The notes under the pieces: generated by a model
The model's input: only the letters and a program-made list of their open reading frames with translations
Databases searched by the model: none
What the model was told of the DNA's origin: nothing
NCBI GenBank assembly: GCA_905201685.1
Contig: CAJKOW010000035.1
Span: 1 to 20,302 of the forward strand
Origin: an uncultured Bacteroides sp.
Lineage (GTDB): Bacteria > Bacteroidota > Bacteroidia > Bacteroidales > Bacteroidaceae
DNA: 20,302 nucleotides
Direction of reading: 5' to 3'
Made by a program: the position numbers and the translations under genes
Shown: positions 6,333-14,260 of the stretch, piece after piece
How positions within the stretch are numbered: the first letter of the stretch is position 1
How the letters are laid out: the number at the start of each line of letters is the position of its first letter

Positions 6333-9300
6333 TTAAGCTTTAGACGCTTCTTTTTCTACACTTACGTACAGGGAGAAATCGTCGAAGTTCAACTCCGTTC
6401 CGTTTTCTACCTCATCGGCAAGTGTAAGCGAGGTACCTAAAACCTGGTTACAAATATAGTCTTTATATTCGGTTACCGCATCATCTGTCTGCTGATTTTT
6501 TGATAGGGTGATCCGAATTTTATCTGTTATTTCAAATCCGCTCGACTTACGCAGATTCTGAATACGGTTTACCAATTCACGGGCCACGCCTTCACGACGA
6601 AGTTCTTCGGTCACTGTCACTTCCAAAGCAACAGTCAGCTTGCCCTCGTTGGCTACCAACCAGCCGGGAATATCTTCGCTGAAGATTTCTACATCGCTCG
6701 TTTCGATAACAGCATCGCCGCCATCCAGATGGAAGGTGTACGATCCGTTCTTTTCCAGTTCGGCAATAGCCTCCTGCGACATTTCGGCTACTTGCGCAGC
6801 CACAGCCTTCATCTGCTTGCCAAACTTCGGACCAAGTTTCTTGAAATCGCATTTCACCCTCTTGACCAGCACTCCGGCAGCACCATCCACGAACTTGATC
6901 TCCTTCACGTTGACCTCGTTCATAATAAGCGATTTCACGGCTTCGATGTGGGCACGTTGTTCCTCATCCACTACCGGAATCATAATGCACTGTAGCGGCT
7001 GACGCACCTTGATGTTCACCTTACGACGCAGAGCCAACACCATCGAAGTAACGTCCTGAGCCATCTGCATACGGGCTTCTAATTCCTTGTCAATCATGCC
7101 TTCCTGACATACCGGGAATTTGGCCAAGTGCACGGAAACCACGTTGTCGCGTCCTGTGACGGCAATCAGATCCATGTAGAGCATATCGGCATAGAAAGGA
7201 GCGATAGGAGCCATCAGTTTGGCAACAGTCTCCAGACAGGTATATAGCGTCTGATAAGCCGACAACTTGTCTTGGGTAAACTCTCCACCCCAGAAACGCT
7301 TACGATTCAGACGGACGTACCAGTTGGACAGGTTGTCATTCACAAAATCAGAAATCAGACGCCCTGCCCGTGTCGGCTCGTAGTCATTGTAGCATGCGTC
7401 CACATTCTTAATCAACGTGTTCAGTACGGAAAGGATCCAGCGGTCAATCTCCGGACGTTCTGCCATCGGCACGTCAGCTTCCTTATACTCAAATCCGTCC
7501 ACATTGGCATAAAGAGCAAAGAAAGAATATGTATTATAGAGCGTGCCGAAGAACTTACGGCGTACTTCTTCCACTCCTTCCACATCGAACTTCAGGTTGT
7601 CCCACGGCGACGAATTGGTAATCATATACCAGCGCAGAGGATCGGAACCGTATTTCTCGATGGTCGTAAACGGATCGACCGCATTGCCCAGACGTTTCGA
7701 CATCTTATTGCCATTCTTGTCAAGAACCAGACCATTGGAAATGACGGTCTTATAGGCCACGCTATCGAATACCATCGTTGCAATGGCATGCAACGTAAAG
7801 AACCAGCCACGCGTCTGATCGACACCTTCGGCAATGAAGTCTGCCGGATAGACCTGATGCGTATCAAGCAGTTCCTTGTTCTCGAACGGATAGTGAATCT
7901 GCGCATAAGGCATGGAACCGGAATCGAACCATACGTCTATCAAGTCCGATTCACGCTTCATGGGCTGACCGTCCTTCGAAACCAGAATAATCTCATCGAC
8001 ATACGGACGATGCAAATCTATTTTGTCATAATTTTCTTTGGTATATACGCCCGGCACAAAGCCTTTTTCCTTGTAGGGATTGCTCTTCATCACACCGGCT
8101 GCTACTGCCTTTTCGACCTCGGCATAGAGTTCTTCAACCGACTCGATGCACTTTTCTTCCGTGCCATCCTCGGTACGCCAGATTGGAAGCGGAGTACCCC
8201 AATAGCGCGAACGGCTCAGGTTCCAGTCGTTCAGATTCTCCAACCACTTGCCGAAACGTCCTGTACCGGTGCTTTCCGGTTTCCAGTTGATGGTTTTGTT
8301 CAATTCCATCATGCGCTCCTTGCAGGCCGTACTGCGGATGAACCAGCTGTCCAGCGGATAGTAGAGCACCGGTTTGTCTGTACGCCAGCAATGCGGATAG
8401 TTGTGAACATGTTTCTCGATCTTGAATGCCTGATTGGCGGCTTTCATCATCATACAAATATAGAAGTCGAGCGACTCGGCTGCCTGCGCTGCCTTTTCGT
8501 CGTACTTGCCATCTACGGTAAATTGCGGGTCGTAAGCGTTTTTCACCCAACGGCCCTGATATTCCTTGTAGGCTTCCACATCGACACATTCGGCCACAAA
8601 CTTCTCGTCTAATTCGTCCAACAGGTAGAACTTACCGGTCAGATCGACCATCGGACGGGTTTCGCCACGCTTGTTGATCATGAACAGTGAAGGAATGCCG
8701 GCTGCACGCGCCACGTTGGCATCGTCGGCACCAAAAGTCGGTGCGATGTGCACGATACCCGTACCGTCTTCGGTCGTCACATAGTCGCCGGGGATGACCC
8801 GGAATGCCTTGGCCGATGCTTCACGCCAATTACCGTTCTCATCCAGTTCGGTCGGTTTCACCCACGGAATCAGTTGTTCGTACTCCATACCGACCAGGTC
8901 TGTACCTTTGTACTCGCCGACGACCTTGAACGGGATCAGCTTATCACCGGGCTTATAATCCTCTAATGCAAGGCCTTCCGCCTTTTTATTAAAGTGTGCA
9001 TAGAGCAGAGCCTTGGCCAAAACGACCGTCATCTTTTCGCCCGTATAGCCATTGTATGTCTGAACGGCTACATAGTCGATCTTCGGCCCCACGCAGAGAG
9101 CCGTATTGCTGGGCAATGTCCACGGAGTAGTAGTCCATGCTATGAAGTAAGGAGTTCCCCACGCTGCCATTTCGGGTTTCGGGTTCTTCATTTTGAACTG
9201 ACCGACCACCGTCAGGTCCTTCACGTCGCGATAGCATCCCGGCTGATTCAGCTCGTGCGAGCTCAAGCCGGTACCGGCAGCAGGCGAATATGGCTGAATG

Positions 9301-9836
9301 GTATATCCCTTATAGAGAAGTCCTTTCTTGTACAGTTGCTTCAGAAGCCACCATAGCGTCTCGATGTAGCGATTGTCGTAGGTGATATAAGGATCTTTCA
9401 TGTCCACCCAATATCCCATTTTGTGCGTCAGGTCTTCCCATTCCTTCGTGAATTTCATCACGTCCTTACGGCAGGCGGCATTGTAGTCGGCCACGGAGAT
9501 GGTCTTTCCGATATCTTCCTTCGTGATGCCCAATGCCTTTTCCACACCCAGTTCGACAGGAAGTCCATGAGTATCCCATCCGGCCTTACGTTTTACCTGG
9601 AAGCCCTTCATCGTCTTGTAACGGCAGAAAATATCTTTAATGGAACGAGCCATTACGTGGTGAATACCCGGCATACCGTTGGCCGAGGGAGGTCCTTCAA
9701 AAAATACGAAGGAAGGACATCCTTCACGTTCTGTCATACTCTTGGCGAAAACCTGGTTTTCGTCCCATTTCTTCAATACTTCTTTGTTCACTTCCGAAAG
9801 GTCGAACTTCGAATATTCGGCAAACTTCTTACTCAT
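6333..9836 (-). CDS. ileS: Isoleucyl-tRNA synthetase, type-2-like, with altered HIGH motif
   Basis: Cytoplasmic enzyme of 1167 residues that charges tRNA-Ile with isoleucine and edits mischarged valine. The class I catalytic domain begins at FFEGPPSANGMPGIHH. The expected HxGH is GIHH at residues 57-60 (bases 9657-9668). KMSKR is at 711-715 (bases 7692-7706). GWDTHGLPVE and the editing domain with TTTPWTLPSN are present, followed by an anticodon-binding region and a long C-terminal extension. The length and C-terminus match the eukaryote-like type 2 enzymes that are tolerant of mupirocin. It leads the operon with the DksA-like gene and lspA. A -7 box lies at 9878-9885. Confidence 0.97.
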   Translation of the reverse strand: MSKKFAEYSKFDLSEVNKEVLKKWDENQVFAKSMTEREGCPSFVFFEGPPSANGMPGIHHVMARSIKDIFCRYKTMKGFQVKRKAGWDTHGLPVELGVEKALGITKEDIGKTISVADYNAACRKDVMKFTKEWEDLTHKMGYWVDMKDPYITYDNRYIETLWWLLKQLYKKGLLYKGYTIQPYSPAAGTGLSSHELNQPGCYRDVKDLTVVGQFKMKNPKPEMAAWGTPYFIAWTTTPWTLPSNTALCVGPKIDYVAVQTYNGYTGEKMTVVLAKALLYAHFNKKAEGLALEDYKPGDKLIPFKVVGEYKGTDLVGMEYEQLIPWVKPTELDENGNWREASAKAFRVIPGDYVTTEDGTGIVHIAPTFGADDANVARAAGIPSLFMINKRGETRPMVDLTGKFYLLDELDEKFVAECVDVEAYKEYQGRWVKNAYDPQFTVDGKYDEKAAQAAESLDFYICMMMKAANQAFKIEKHVHNYPHCWRTDKPVLYYPLDSWFIRSTACKERMMELNKTINWKPESTGTGRFGKWLENLNDWNLSRSRYWGTPLPIWRTEDGTEEKCIESVEELYAEVEKAVAAGVMKSNPYKEKGFVPGVYTKENYDKIDLHRPYVDEIILVSKDGQPMKRESDLIDVWFDSGSMPYAQIHYPFENKELLDTHQVYPADFIAEGVDQTRGWFFTLHAIATMVFDSVAYKTVISNGLVLDKNGNKMSKRLGNAVDPFTTIEKYGSDPLRWYMITNSSPWDNLKFDVEGVEEVRRKFFGTLYNTYSFFALYANVDGFEYKEADVPMAERPEIDRWILSVLNTLIKNVDACYNDYEPTRAGRLISDFVNDNLSNWYVRLNRKRFWGGEFTQDKLSAYQTLYTCLETVAKLMAPIAPFYADMLYMDLIAVTGRDNVVSVHLAKFPVCQEGMIDKELEARMQMAQDVTSMVLALRRKVNIKVRQPLQCIMIPVVDEEQRAHIEAVKSLIMNEVNVKEIKFVDGAAGVLVKRVKCDFKKLGPKFGKQMKAVAAQVAEMSQEAIAELEKNGSYTFHLDGGDAVIETSDVEIFSEDIPGWLVANEGKLTVALEVTVTEELRREGVARELVNRIQNLRKSSGFEITDKIRITLSKNQQTDDAVTEYKDYICNQVLGTSLTLADEVENGTELNFDDFSLYVSVEKEASKA

Positions 9837-9877
9837 ATCTTAAATGTCTCCTAAATACACTTTTATTTTTAAGGGCG

Positions 9878-9885
9878 CAAATTTA
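9878..9885 (-). promoter_or_regulatory. Promoter -7 box for the ileS operon
   Basis: The minus strand reads TAAATTTG, fitting TAnnTTTG, about 40 bases before the ileS ATG. It lies in the short gap after the AraC-type gene. The -33 element is weak. No T-box or other leader structure is apparent in so short a leader. Confidence 0.5.
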
Positions 9886-9929
9886 TAAAAAAGTTGGATA
9901 AAACCGTGCTTTTAAGATTGTTTATTTCT

Positions 9930-10835
9930 TCAAGCCTGCAGTTTCCGATACTCTCCCGGAGTGTATCCGACGTTTTTCTTGAAGATGCGGTTGAAGTGTT
10001 GCGAGTATTGGAATCCCAGTTCGTAAGCAATCTGACTGACCGTCTTTCCCGTACCGACAATCAGCTCCTTGGCCTGGTCTATCAGTTTGGTCTGTATGTA
10101 TTCCTGCGGTGTCTTCCCCGTCTCTTTTTTCACCAGATCGCCGAAGTAATTCGGTGACAAAAAGACTTTTTCGGCAAAATATTTAACGGATGGAAGTCCC
10201 TCGGTCTGCGGCTTGTCACTTTGGAAATACTCGTCAAGCAAATCTTCGAAGCGCACCAATACGTCCTTGTTCGCTACCGAACGGGTTGTGAACTGACGTT
10301 CGTAGAAGCGCATGCAATAGTCCAGCAGTAGCTCGATATTTTTCGAAATCAAGCGTTTGCTATGTCTGTCTATGGGGTGGTTCAGTTCCATCTGTATCTT
10401 GTTCAGACAGTCCAGAAAGACCGAACGTTCTTCATCGGACAGATGAAGCGCTTCGTTCGAACTGTAAGAGAAGAAAGTATAATGCCTGATTTCCTGCCCC
10501 AACGAGGTTCCCTTTATCAGGTCGGGATGGAAAAGCAAGCCATAGGCATTCAGCGGCGCCCCTTCTTCCAAGTACGTCTCTACGACCTGTCCCGGAGCAA
10601 AACTGGTCACCGTACCTTCCTGATAATCATAAGTCTGTCTGCCATAACGGATGTCTCCGCACCGCGTCTGTTTCAGGAAAAGGGCATACACACCATAATT
10701 CAACACGAAATGATCCGGACGACGGGTTGCCTTCGACAGATCAACCACACTGACAAGCGGATGCAACGTCTCCAGTCCGAACAAGTCGTTGTATTGTTCC
10801 ACCCTATCCAACTTTATCACATCTTTCATACCCAT
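9930..10835 (-). CDS. AraC-family transcriptional regulator
   Basis: A DNA-binding protein of 301 residues. The N-terminal part (about 20-170) has the cupin-like sensor pattern of AraC regulators (RYGRQTYDYQEGTVTSFAPG). The C-terminal 100 residues form the double helix-turn-helix domain: VKYFAEKVFLSPNYFGDLVK and then VSQIAYELGFQYSQHFNRIF, followed by the family tail GYTPGEYRK. The ligand is unknown. It is divergent from the acetyltransferase gene at 11241, so that gene and itself are the likeliest targets. Translation could start at Met1 or Met3; neither is favoured by a clear ribosome site. Confidence 0.9.
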   Translation of the reverse strand: MGMKDVIKLDRVEQYNDLFGLETLHPLVSVVDLSKATRRPDHFVLNYGVYALFLKQTRCGDIRYGRQTYDYQEGTVTSFAPGQVVETYLEEGAPLNAYGLLFHPDLIKGTSLGQEIRHYTFFSYSSNEALHLSDEERSVFLDCLNKIQMELNHPIDRHSKRLISKNIELLLDYCMRFYERQFTTRSVANKDVLVRFEDLLDEYFQSDKPQTEGLPSVKYFAEKVFLSPNYFGDLVKKETGKTPQEYIQTKLIDQAKELIVGTGKTVSQIAYELGFQYSQHFNRIFKKNVGYTPGEYRKLQA

Positions 10836-10871
10836 ACATGTTTACTCAACTTTCGCAAGCTCAAGTTGCAG

Positions 10872-11017
10872 TTGACGAGTAACAAGTTGACGAGTTGACA
10901 AGGCGTTTGTAACGAGCCGTCTCAAGCGACACTTTATCAAACAGGGTATTCCGAGCCTTGTAAACTTACTGACTAAAGCCTTGTCAACTAATAAGTTGAG
11001 CACTTGCAAAACTTAAA
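10872..11017. repeat. Dispersed hairpin repeat, copy 2
   Basis: Second copy of the element at 3111-3243, about 13 bases longer because of an insertion after ggcgttt. The perfect inner arms are gttgacaaggc (10894-10904) and gccttgtcaac (10978-10988). It lies in the 405-base gap between the AraC gene and the acetyltransferase gene. The rest of that gap (11018-11240) shows only the -7 box at 11206-11213. Confidence 0.8.
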
Positions 11018-11205
11018 ATGTTTACTTAAATTTTCAGTTAATATTCTTTTGAGAGTTAAGAAGTTATTGCTTCAACACACACATTCTTCACTTTCCCCAC
11101 AAAAATAAGCAAATTAACCGCAAACGAGATGCCAGACACGACAAAATCTGTAAGATGGTTACAACGAACCGTAATACATTCACAGCTTCAGCACGAATAT
11201 CCGGC

Positions 11206-11213
11206 TACTTTTG
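11206..11213 (+). promoter_or_regulatory. Promoter -7 box for the acetyltransferase gene
   Basis: TACTTTTG fits TAnnTTTG. Transcription would begin near 11220, about 20 bases before the ATG at 11241. No clear -33 TTTG is seen, which would suit a promoter needing an activator such as the divergent AraC protein. Confidence 0.55.
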
Positions 11214-11240
11214 CCGAAGATTCTAAAATGATAAATCGAT

Positions 11241-11801
11241 ATGAACCTCAACGACTTTCTGTCTTACGTAAAGACCCGCCAGGCCCTCAATACACCTGAC
11301 ATTTTTAAATTCATGAACGAGATGAGCGACGAAGCCCGCCGCATCACTTTCCAACTGAACACAGCCTACCACACTCCCGAAGAAGTACGCCGGCTGCTTT
11401 CCGAACTGTTCGGTTACACGGTGCCTGCCTCGCTGCGGGTATTTCCTCCTTTCTACACCGACTTCGGCAAAAACATCAGCGTCGGCGAAAACGTATTCAT
11501 CAATGCCTGCTGCCACTTCCAGGACCACGGCGGGGTCACCTTGGGCGACGGATGCCAGATAGGCCACAACGTCGTTTTCGCTACCCTGAACCACGGACTG
11601 GCACCCGAAGACAGGGCATTCACTTATCCGGCTCCCATCGTGCTCGAACGGAATGTCTGGGTAGGCTCCAACGCCACTATCCTCCAGGGAGTGACCATCG
11701 GCGAGAATGCCGTTGTAGCAGCCGGTGCGGTAGTGACACGCGACGTACCGGCCAATACCATCGTAGGCGGCGTGCCGGCCAAATTCATCCGGAAGATATA
11801 A
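11241..11801 (+). CDS. Hexapeptide-repeat O-acetyltransferase (Maa/LacA/NodL type)
   Basis: A 186-residue acetyl-CoA-dependent sugar or galactoside O-acetyltransferase. The N-terminal helical part (1-60) precedes a left-handed beta-helix of hexapeptide repeats (ISVGENVFINACC, VTLGDGCQIGHNV, VWVGSNATILQGVTIGENAV). His118 in TLNHGL is the likely catalytic base. The C-terminus has the expected GGVPAKFIRKI. Members act as trimers in the cytoplasm. The acceptor sugar is not readable from sequence. An upstream ATG at 11228 is in another frame and can be ignored. The gene diverges from an AraC regulator that may control it. A small hairpin (11812-11828) follows but lacks a T-run. Confidence 0.92.
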   Translation: MNLNDFLSYVKTRQALNTPDIFKFMNEMSDEARRITFQLNTAYHTPEEVRRLLSELFGYTVPASLRVFPPFYTDFGKNISVGENVFINACCHFQDHGGVTLGDGCQIGHNVVFATLNHGLAPEDRAFTYPAPIVLERNVWVGSNATILQGVTIGENAVVAAGAVVTRDVPANTIVGGVPAKFIRKI

Positions 11802-11911
11802 TCCGTTTGACGCAAGCCTTGAGCTTGCAAATTGAGAATCCGGGAATTGAGTTAAAAAGGTGGCTCTTTTCCTTAAAGCCTGTTATAAATCAACGGAATA
11901 AGAAGCAATTA

Positions 11912-11942
11912 TTTGGAGTTTCACGCAAAAGGCGTACCTTTG
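11912..11942 (+). promoter_or_regulatory. Consensus promoter of an orphan short transcript
   Basis: TTTG at 11912-11915, a 19-base spacer and TACCTTTG at 11935-11942 make an excellent Bacteroides promoter. The start should be near 11949. No coding start follows before the terminator at 11989-12017. The overlapping word GTACCTTTGC (11934-11943) also fits GTAnnTTTGC, the core-like sequence used by CTnDOT-type integrases. This may be coincidence, since the two consensus words overlap. Confidence 0.75.
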
Positions 11943-11948
11943 CAGCGT

Positions 11949-12017
11949 GTTTTTCATAGTATTAGATTTAAGGTTAACAAGAAAGATTGGCTGTCTGGGA
12001 TAGATAGCCTTTTTTTT
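11949..12017 (+). ncRNA. Candidate small RNA or orphan leader, about 70 nt
   Basis: A consensus promoter ends at 11942 and a strong intrinsic terminator ends at 12017. Between them lies an AT-rich stretch without any ATG. The predicted product is a short structured RNA of about 70 nt. It could instead be an attenuator leader whose gene was lost, because the DNA right after the terminator is a decayed gene start on the other strand. The segment from gtgtttttcat to gttaacaa looks like sequence I recall from other Bacteroides intergenic regions; I cannot confirm this or name a family. Confidence 0.5.
11989..12017 (+). terminator. Rho-independent terminator
   Basis: ggctgtct (11989-11996) pairs with agatagcc (12002-12009), including one G-U pair, around a 5-base loop. 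Eight Ts follow directly (12010-12017). It ends the short transcript starting near 11949 and would also stop read-through from the acetyltransferase gene. Confidence 0.85.
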
Positions 12018-12023
12018 GCTCCT

Positions 12024-12075
12024 AAATCTTTTCCTTGTCTATAGCGTTTTTACGGTGCAAAGATCCACAATCCAC
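12024..12075 (-). pseudogene. Decayed 5' end and leader of a GLPGLI-type gene
   Basis: This segment aligns with 17566-17619, which spans the start codon and upstream region of the intact GLPGLI gene, in the same orientation. By eye 46 of 54 alignment columns agree. The intact gene begins ATG AAA AAG ATT TTT. Here the same positions read AAG GAA AAG ATT TAG, so the start codon is lost and a stop follows. Similarity ends a few bases left, next to the terminator at 12017. The most likely reading is the stub of a second GLPGLI gene lost by deletion, or its retained regulatory region. Confidence 0.65.
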
Positions 12076-12163
12076 AGAATTGAGGCATCCGCCATTCCAT
12101 CGGACAGAAATCAGAGACAAGCAATACGTCCAGAATCCTTTCCAGTATCCGACATTTTTTTCC

Positions 12164-12194
12164 TTTGTTTTAAAAAGCCTTTTTATTAATTTTG
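12164..12194 (+). promoter_or_regulatory. Promoter of the sensor kinase gene, adjoining its ATG
   Basis: TTTG at 12164-12167, a 19-base spacer and TAATTTTG at 12187-12194 match the consensus. The kinase ATG begins at 12199, only four bases after the -7 box, where the transcript itself should start. This implies a leaderless or nearly leaderless mRNA. Confidence 0.7.
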
Positions 12195-12198
12195 TGGT

Positions 12199-13551
12199 AT
12201 GAAATTCCTCAGGACACATATTGTCATCATCTGTGCCATAGTTACCCTGATTGCAGTCGGGAGCTATGAGGGTTATTGGATTCTCCGTCTGTACCATACA
12301 GAAAGAAAATCAGTCGAGTCAATTATCCGCTCTTCCGTCACAGGAGCGGATGTAGAGGAGTATCTTGACCGAATGATGCAAAAGATGGGGCAGCAAGATA
12401 CATTGTATATATCCTCTCCTCTTCCTGCCAGGAAGTCGAGAATAGTGTCCATGTCGTTGGATTCCTTAAGTGGCCATATCAGTAAAGTCAGCGTGTACAA
12501 GATAGATAAATCCAGCCTTCCTGTGGCTTACGGCAATGACAGACCGGACGTGGACAAGGTGCAGGACTTGTTGCAAGCCTATCTGGACAGTGCAGGACTT
12601 GATATAGCGTGTCGTTTAGTGTATGAAGAAATGGGGGACGAAGGTATCCTTCCTCCCGGCACGCAGGAGGTGGCTCACCAATCCAAGGAAGGCACAGTCA
12701 TACTTACGGTACCTTCCAACGTCAACGATGGACAATACAAAGTGTTTTCCGCTTCACTTTCAGGGTATATTGCAGGCAGAATATCCGGTGTAATGGCTAT
12801 CTCTGCAGGTATATTGCTGATTATCATTCTGTCCTTCTTCATGATGAACCTGACAATCAAAAGACGGCGTCGGTTGGAGGAAATAAAAAACGACTTCACC
12901 CAGAATATTACCCATGAACTGAAAACCCCGATTGCCGTAGCCTACGCCGCAAGCGACACACTGCTGGAATACACCCTCGGAGAGAACCCTGTAAAGCGCA
13001 AGAAGTATCTGGGTATTATAAAGGACCAGCTCGACAAACTGGGTGGAATGGTAGAAATGATTCTGTCAACAACGATGGAAAACCGTTCTGGACTCAAATT
13101 GGACTACTCGACAACTTCGGTCAAAAGCATGTTGGAAAATGCCGTATTCCAAATCAAAATAAAGGCAGAGAAGCCATGCGACATCACTGTATCTGTCATT
13201 CCTGACAACCTTGAAATAACAATAGACCGGAAACTCATGTTCAGTGTCATTCTGACGATACTTGACAATGCCTTGAAATATTCCGGTGACAGCGTGAAGA
13301 TCTCGGTAAAAGCATACCCTCACAAAGGGAAAACTGTCATATCCCTATCCGACAATGGCTTTGGAATCGCTCCGTCCGACCAGAAGCACATATTCGAAAA
13401 ATTCTATAGGGTCCCGACGGGCAACCGGCATGATGTAAAAGGGTACGGGATAGGGCTTTTCTTTGCGAAAAGCATTGTGGAAAAGCATGGAGGTAGAATA
13501 ACTGTATCCAGTGAACTGGGAAAAGGCAGTTCGTTCATAATAGAATTGTAG
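12199..13551 (+). CDS. Membrane sensor histidine kinase (RprX-like)
   Basis: A 450-residue inner-membrane kinase. The first membrane helix is at about 8-30 and the second at about 193-218. The roughly 160 residues between them form a periplasmic sensor domain with no family I recognise. The HisKA domain carries His239 in NITHELKTPIAVAYA. The ATPase domain has the N box ILDNALKYS (354-362), SDNGFGI (394-400), FEKFYR (399-404) and GYGIGL (416-420). The layout resembles Bacteroides RprX. The start is kept at 12199 because a later start would remove the first membrane helix. The partner regulator starts one base after the stop. Its signal may concern the outer-membrane system encoded next to it; that is inference. 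Confidence 0.93.
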   Translation: MKFLRTHIVIICAIVTLIAVGSYEGYWILRLYHTERKSVESIIRSSVTGADVEEYLDRMMQKMGQQDTLYISSPLPARKSRIVSMSLDSLSGHISKVSVYKIDKSSLPVAYGNDRPDVDKVQDLLQAYLDSAGLDIACRLVYEEMGDEGILPPGTQEVAHQSKEGTVILTVPSNVNDGQYKVFSASLSGYIAGRISGVMAISAGILLIIILSFFMMNLTIKRRRRLEEIKNDFTQNITHELKTPIAVAYAASDTLLEYTLGENPVKRKKYLGIIKDQLDKLGGMVEMILSTTMENRSGLKLDYSTTSVKSMLENAVFQIKIKAEKPCDITVSVIPDNLEITIDRKLMFSVILTILDNALKYSGDSVKISVKAYPHKGKTVISLSDNGFGIAPSDQKHIFEKFYRVPTGNRHDVKGYGIGLFFAKSIVEKHGGRITVSSELGKGSSFIIEL

Positions 13552-13552
13552 T

Positions 13553-14260
13553 ATGAAGAAGATTTCTGTGTTGCTTGTGGAAGATGAACCTACATTGGCT
13601 GGAATCATCAAGGATGCCCTTGAGGAAGAGGACTTCACTGTCTGTATCGCCTACGACGGAGTCTCGGGATTGGACATGTTTGTCCAACAGAGGCCGGACA
13701 TCATTGTGTCTGACGTCATGATGCCAAAGCTGTCAGGTTTTGAAATGGTTCAAAAAATACGGCAGACCGATGACCATACCCCTATACTGTTTCTTACAGC
13801 AAAGACTTCGGTGGATGATGTGGTCGAGGGATTCGAGACTGGCGGCAATGATTATCTGAAAAAGCCGTTCGGGATGAAGGAACTGGTCATAAGAATCCGC
13901 TCCCTTCTCGGAATGGTCGGGACGACGAGTCTCCCCAAAAGTAATTCCAAGGCAGAGTTTACAATTGGAAATTATTTGTTCGTACCTGCCAGACGACTTC
14001 TGACTTATCTGCCCGATGGGGAAAAGACGGAACTCCCCAACCGGGAGAGCGAAATCCTTGAACGCCTGTGCGCCAAAGGAAATCATATACTCCCGGCAAA
14101 AGAAATATTGCTTGATCTATGGGGAGATGATGATTTCTTCAGCACACGGAGTTTCCAGGTCCTGATCTCAAGGTTACGACATCGGTTGTCGAAAGATCCG
14201 GAAATCAGTATCGTGAATCTCAAGGGAGAGGGCTACAAACTGATCTGCGGTACAGACTAA
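13553..14260 (+). CDS. OmpR-family response regulator (RprY-like)
   Basis: A 235-residue two-component regulator. The receiver domain (1-120) has the acidic pair E10-D11, phospho-acceptor D54 (IVSDVMMPK), T82 and K104 (YLKKPF). The C-terminal winged helix (about 135-235) has RESEILERLCAKG, the recognition region RSFQVLISRLRHRL and the final NLKGEGYKL. It is co-transcribed with the kinase, separated by one base. Its stop overlaps the stop of the convergent outer-membrane gene by three bases within a four-base gene overlap (14257-14260). The likeliest targets are the GLPGLI operon and its own operon, whose upstream regions share about 50 bases. Confidence 0.95.
   Translation: MKKISVLLVEDEPTLAGIIKDALEEEDFTVCIAYDGVSGLDMFVQQRPDIIVSDVMMPKLSGFEMVQKIRQTDDHTPILFLTAKTSVDDVVEGFETGGNDYLKKPFGMKELVIRIRSLLGMVGTTSLPKSNSKAEFTIGNYLFVPARRLLTYLPDGEKTELPNRESEILERLCAKGNHILPAKEILLDLWGDDDFFSTRSFQVLISRLRHRLSKDPEISIVNLKGEGYKLICGTD

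Noticed and set aside
7272..8612. 446-codon plus-strand open frame
   Set aside because: It lies wholly antisense to ileS, whose motifs are unmistakable, and shows no domain.
11129..11299. Possible small peptide gene before the acetyltransferase
   Set aside because: The frame (MPDTTKSVRWLQ...) spans the predicted promoter and overlaps the acetyltransferase start out of frame; no support.
11812..11828. Terminator right after the acetyltransferase gene
   Set aside because: gcaagc/gcttgc forms a 6-bp hairpin but no T-run follows; the better terminator is at 11989-12017.
12022..12297. 91-codon minus-strand open frame over the kinase start
   Set aside because: It overlaps the kinase N-terminus and the decayed GLPGLI leader, shows no family features, and its reading frame differs from the lost gene.
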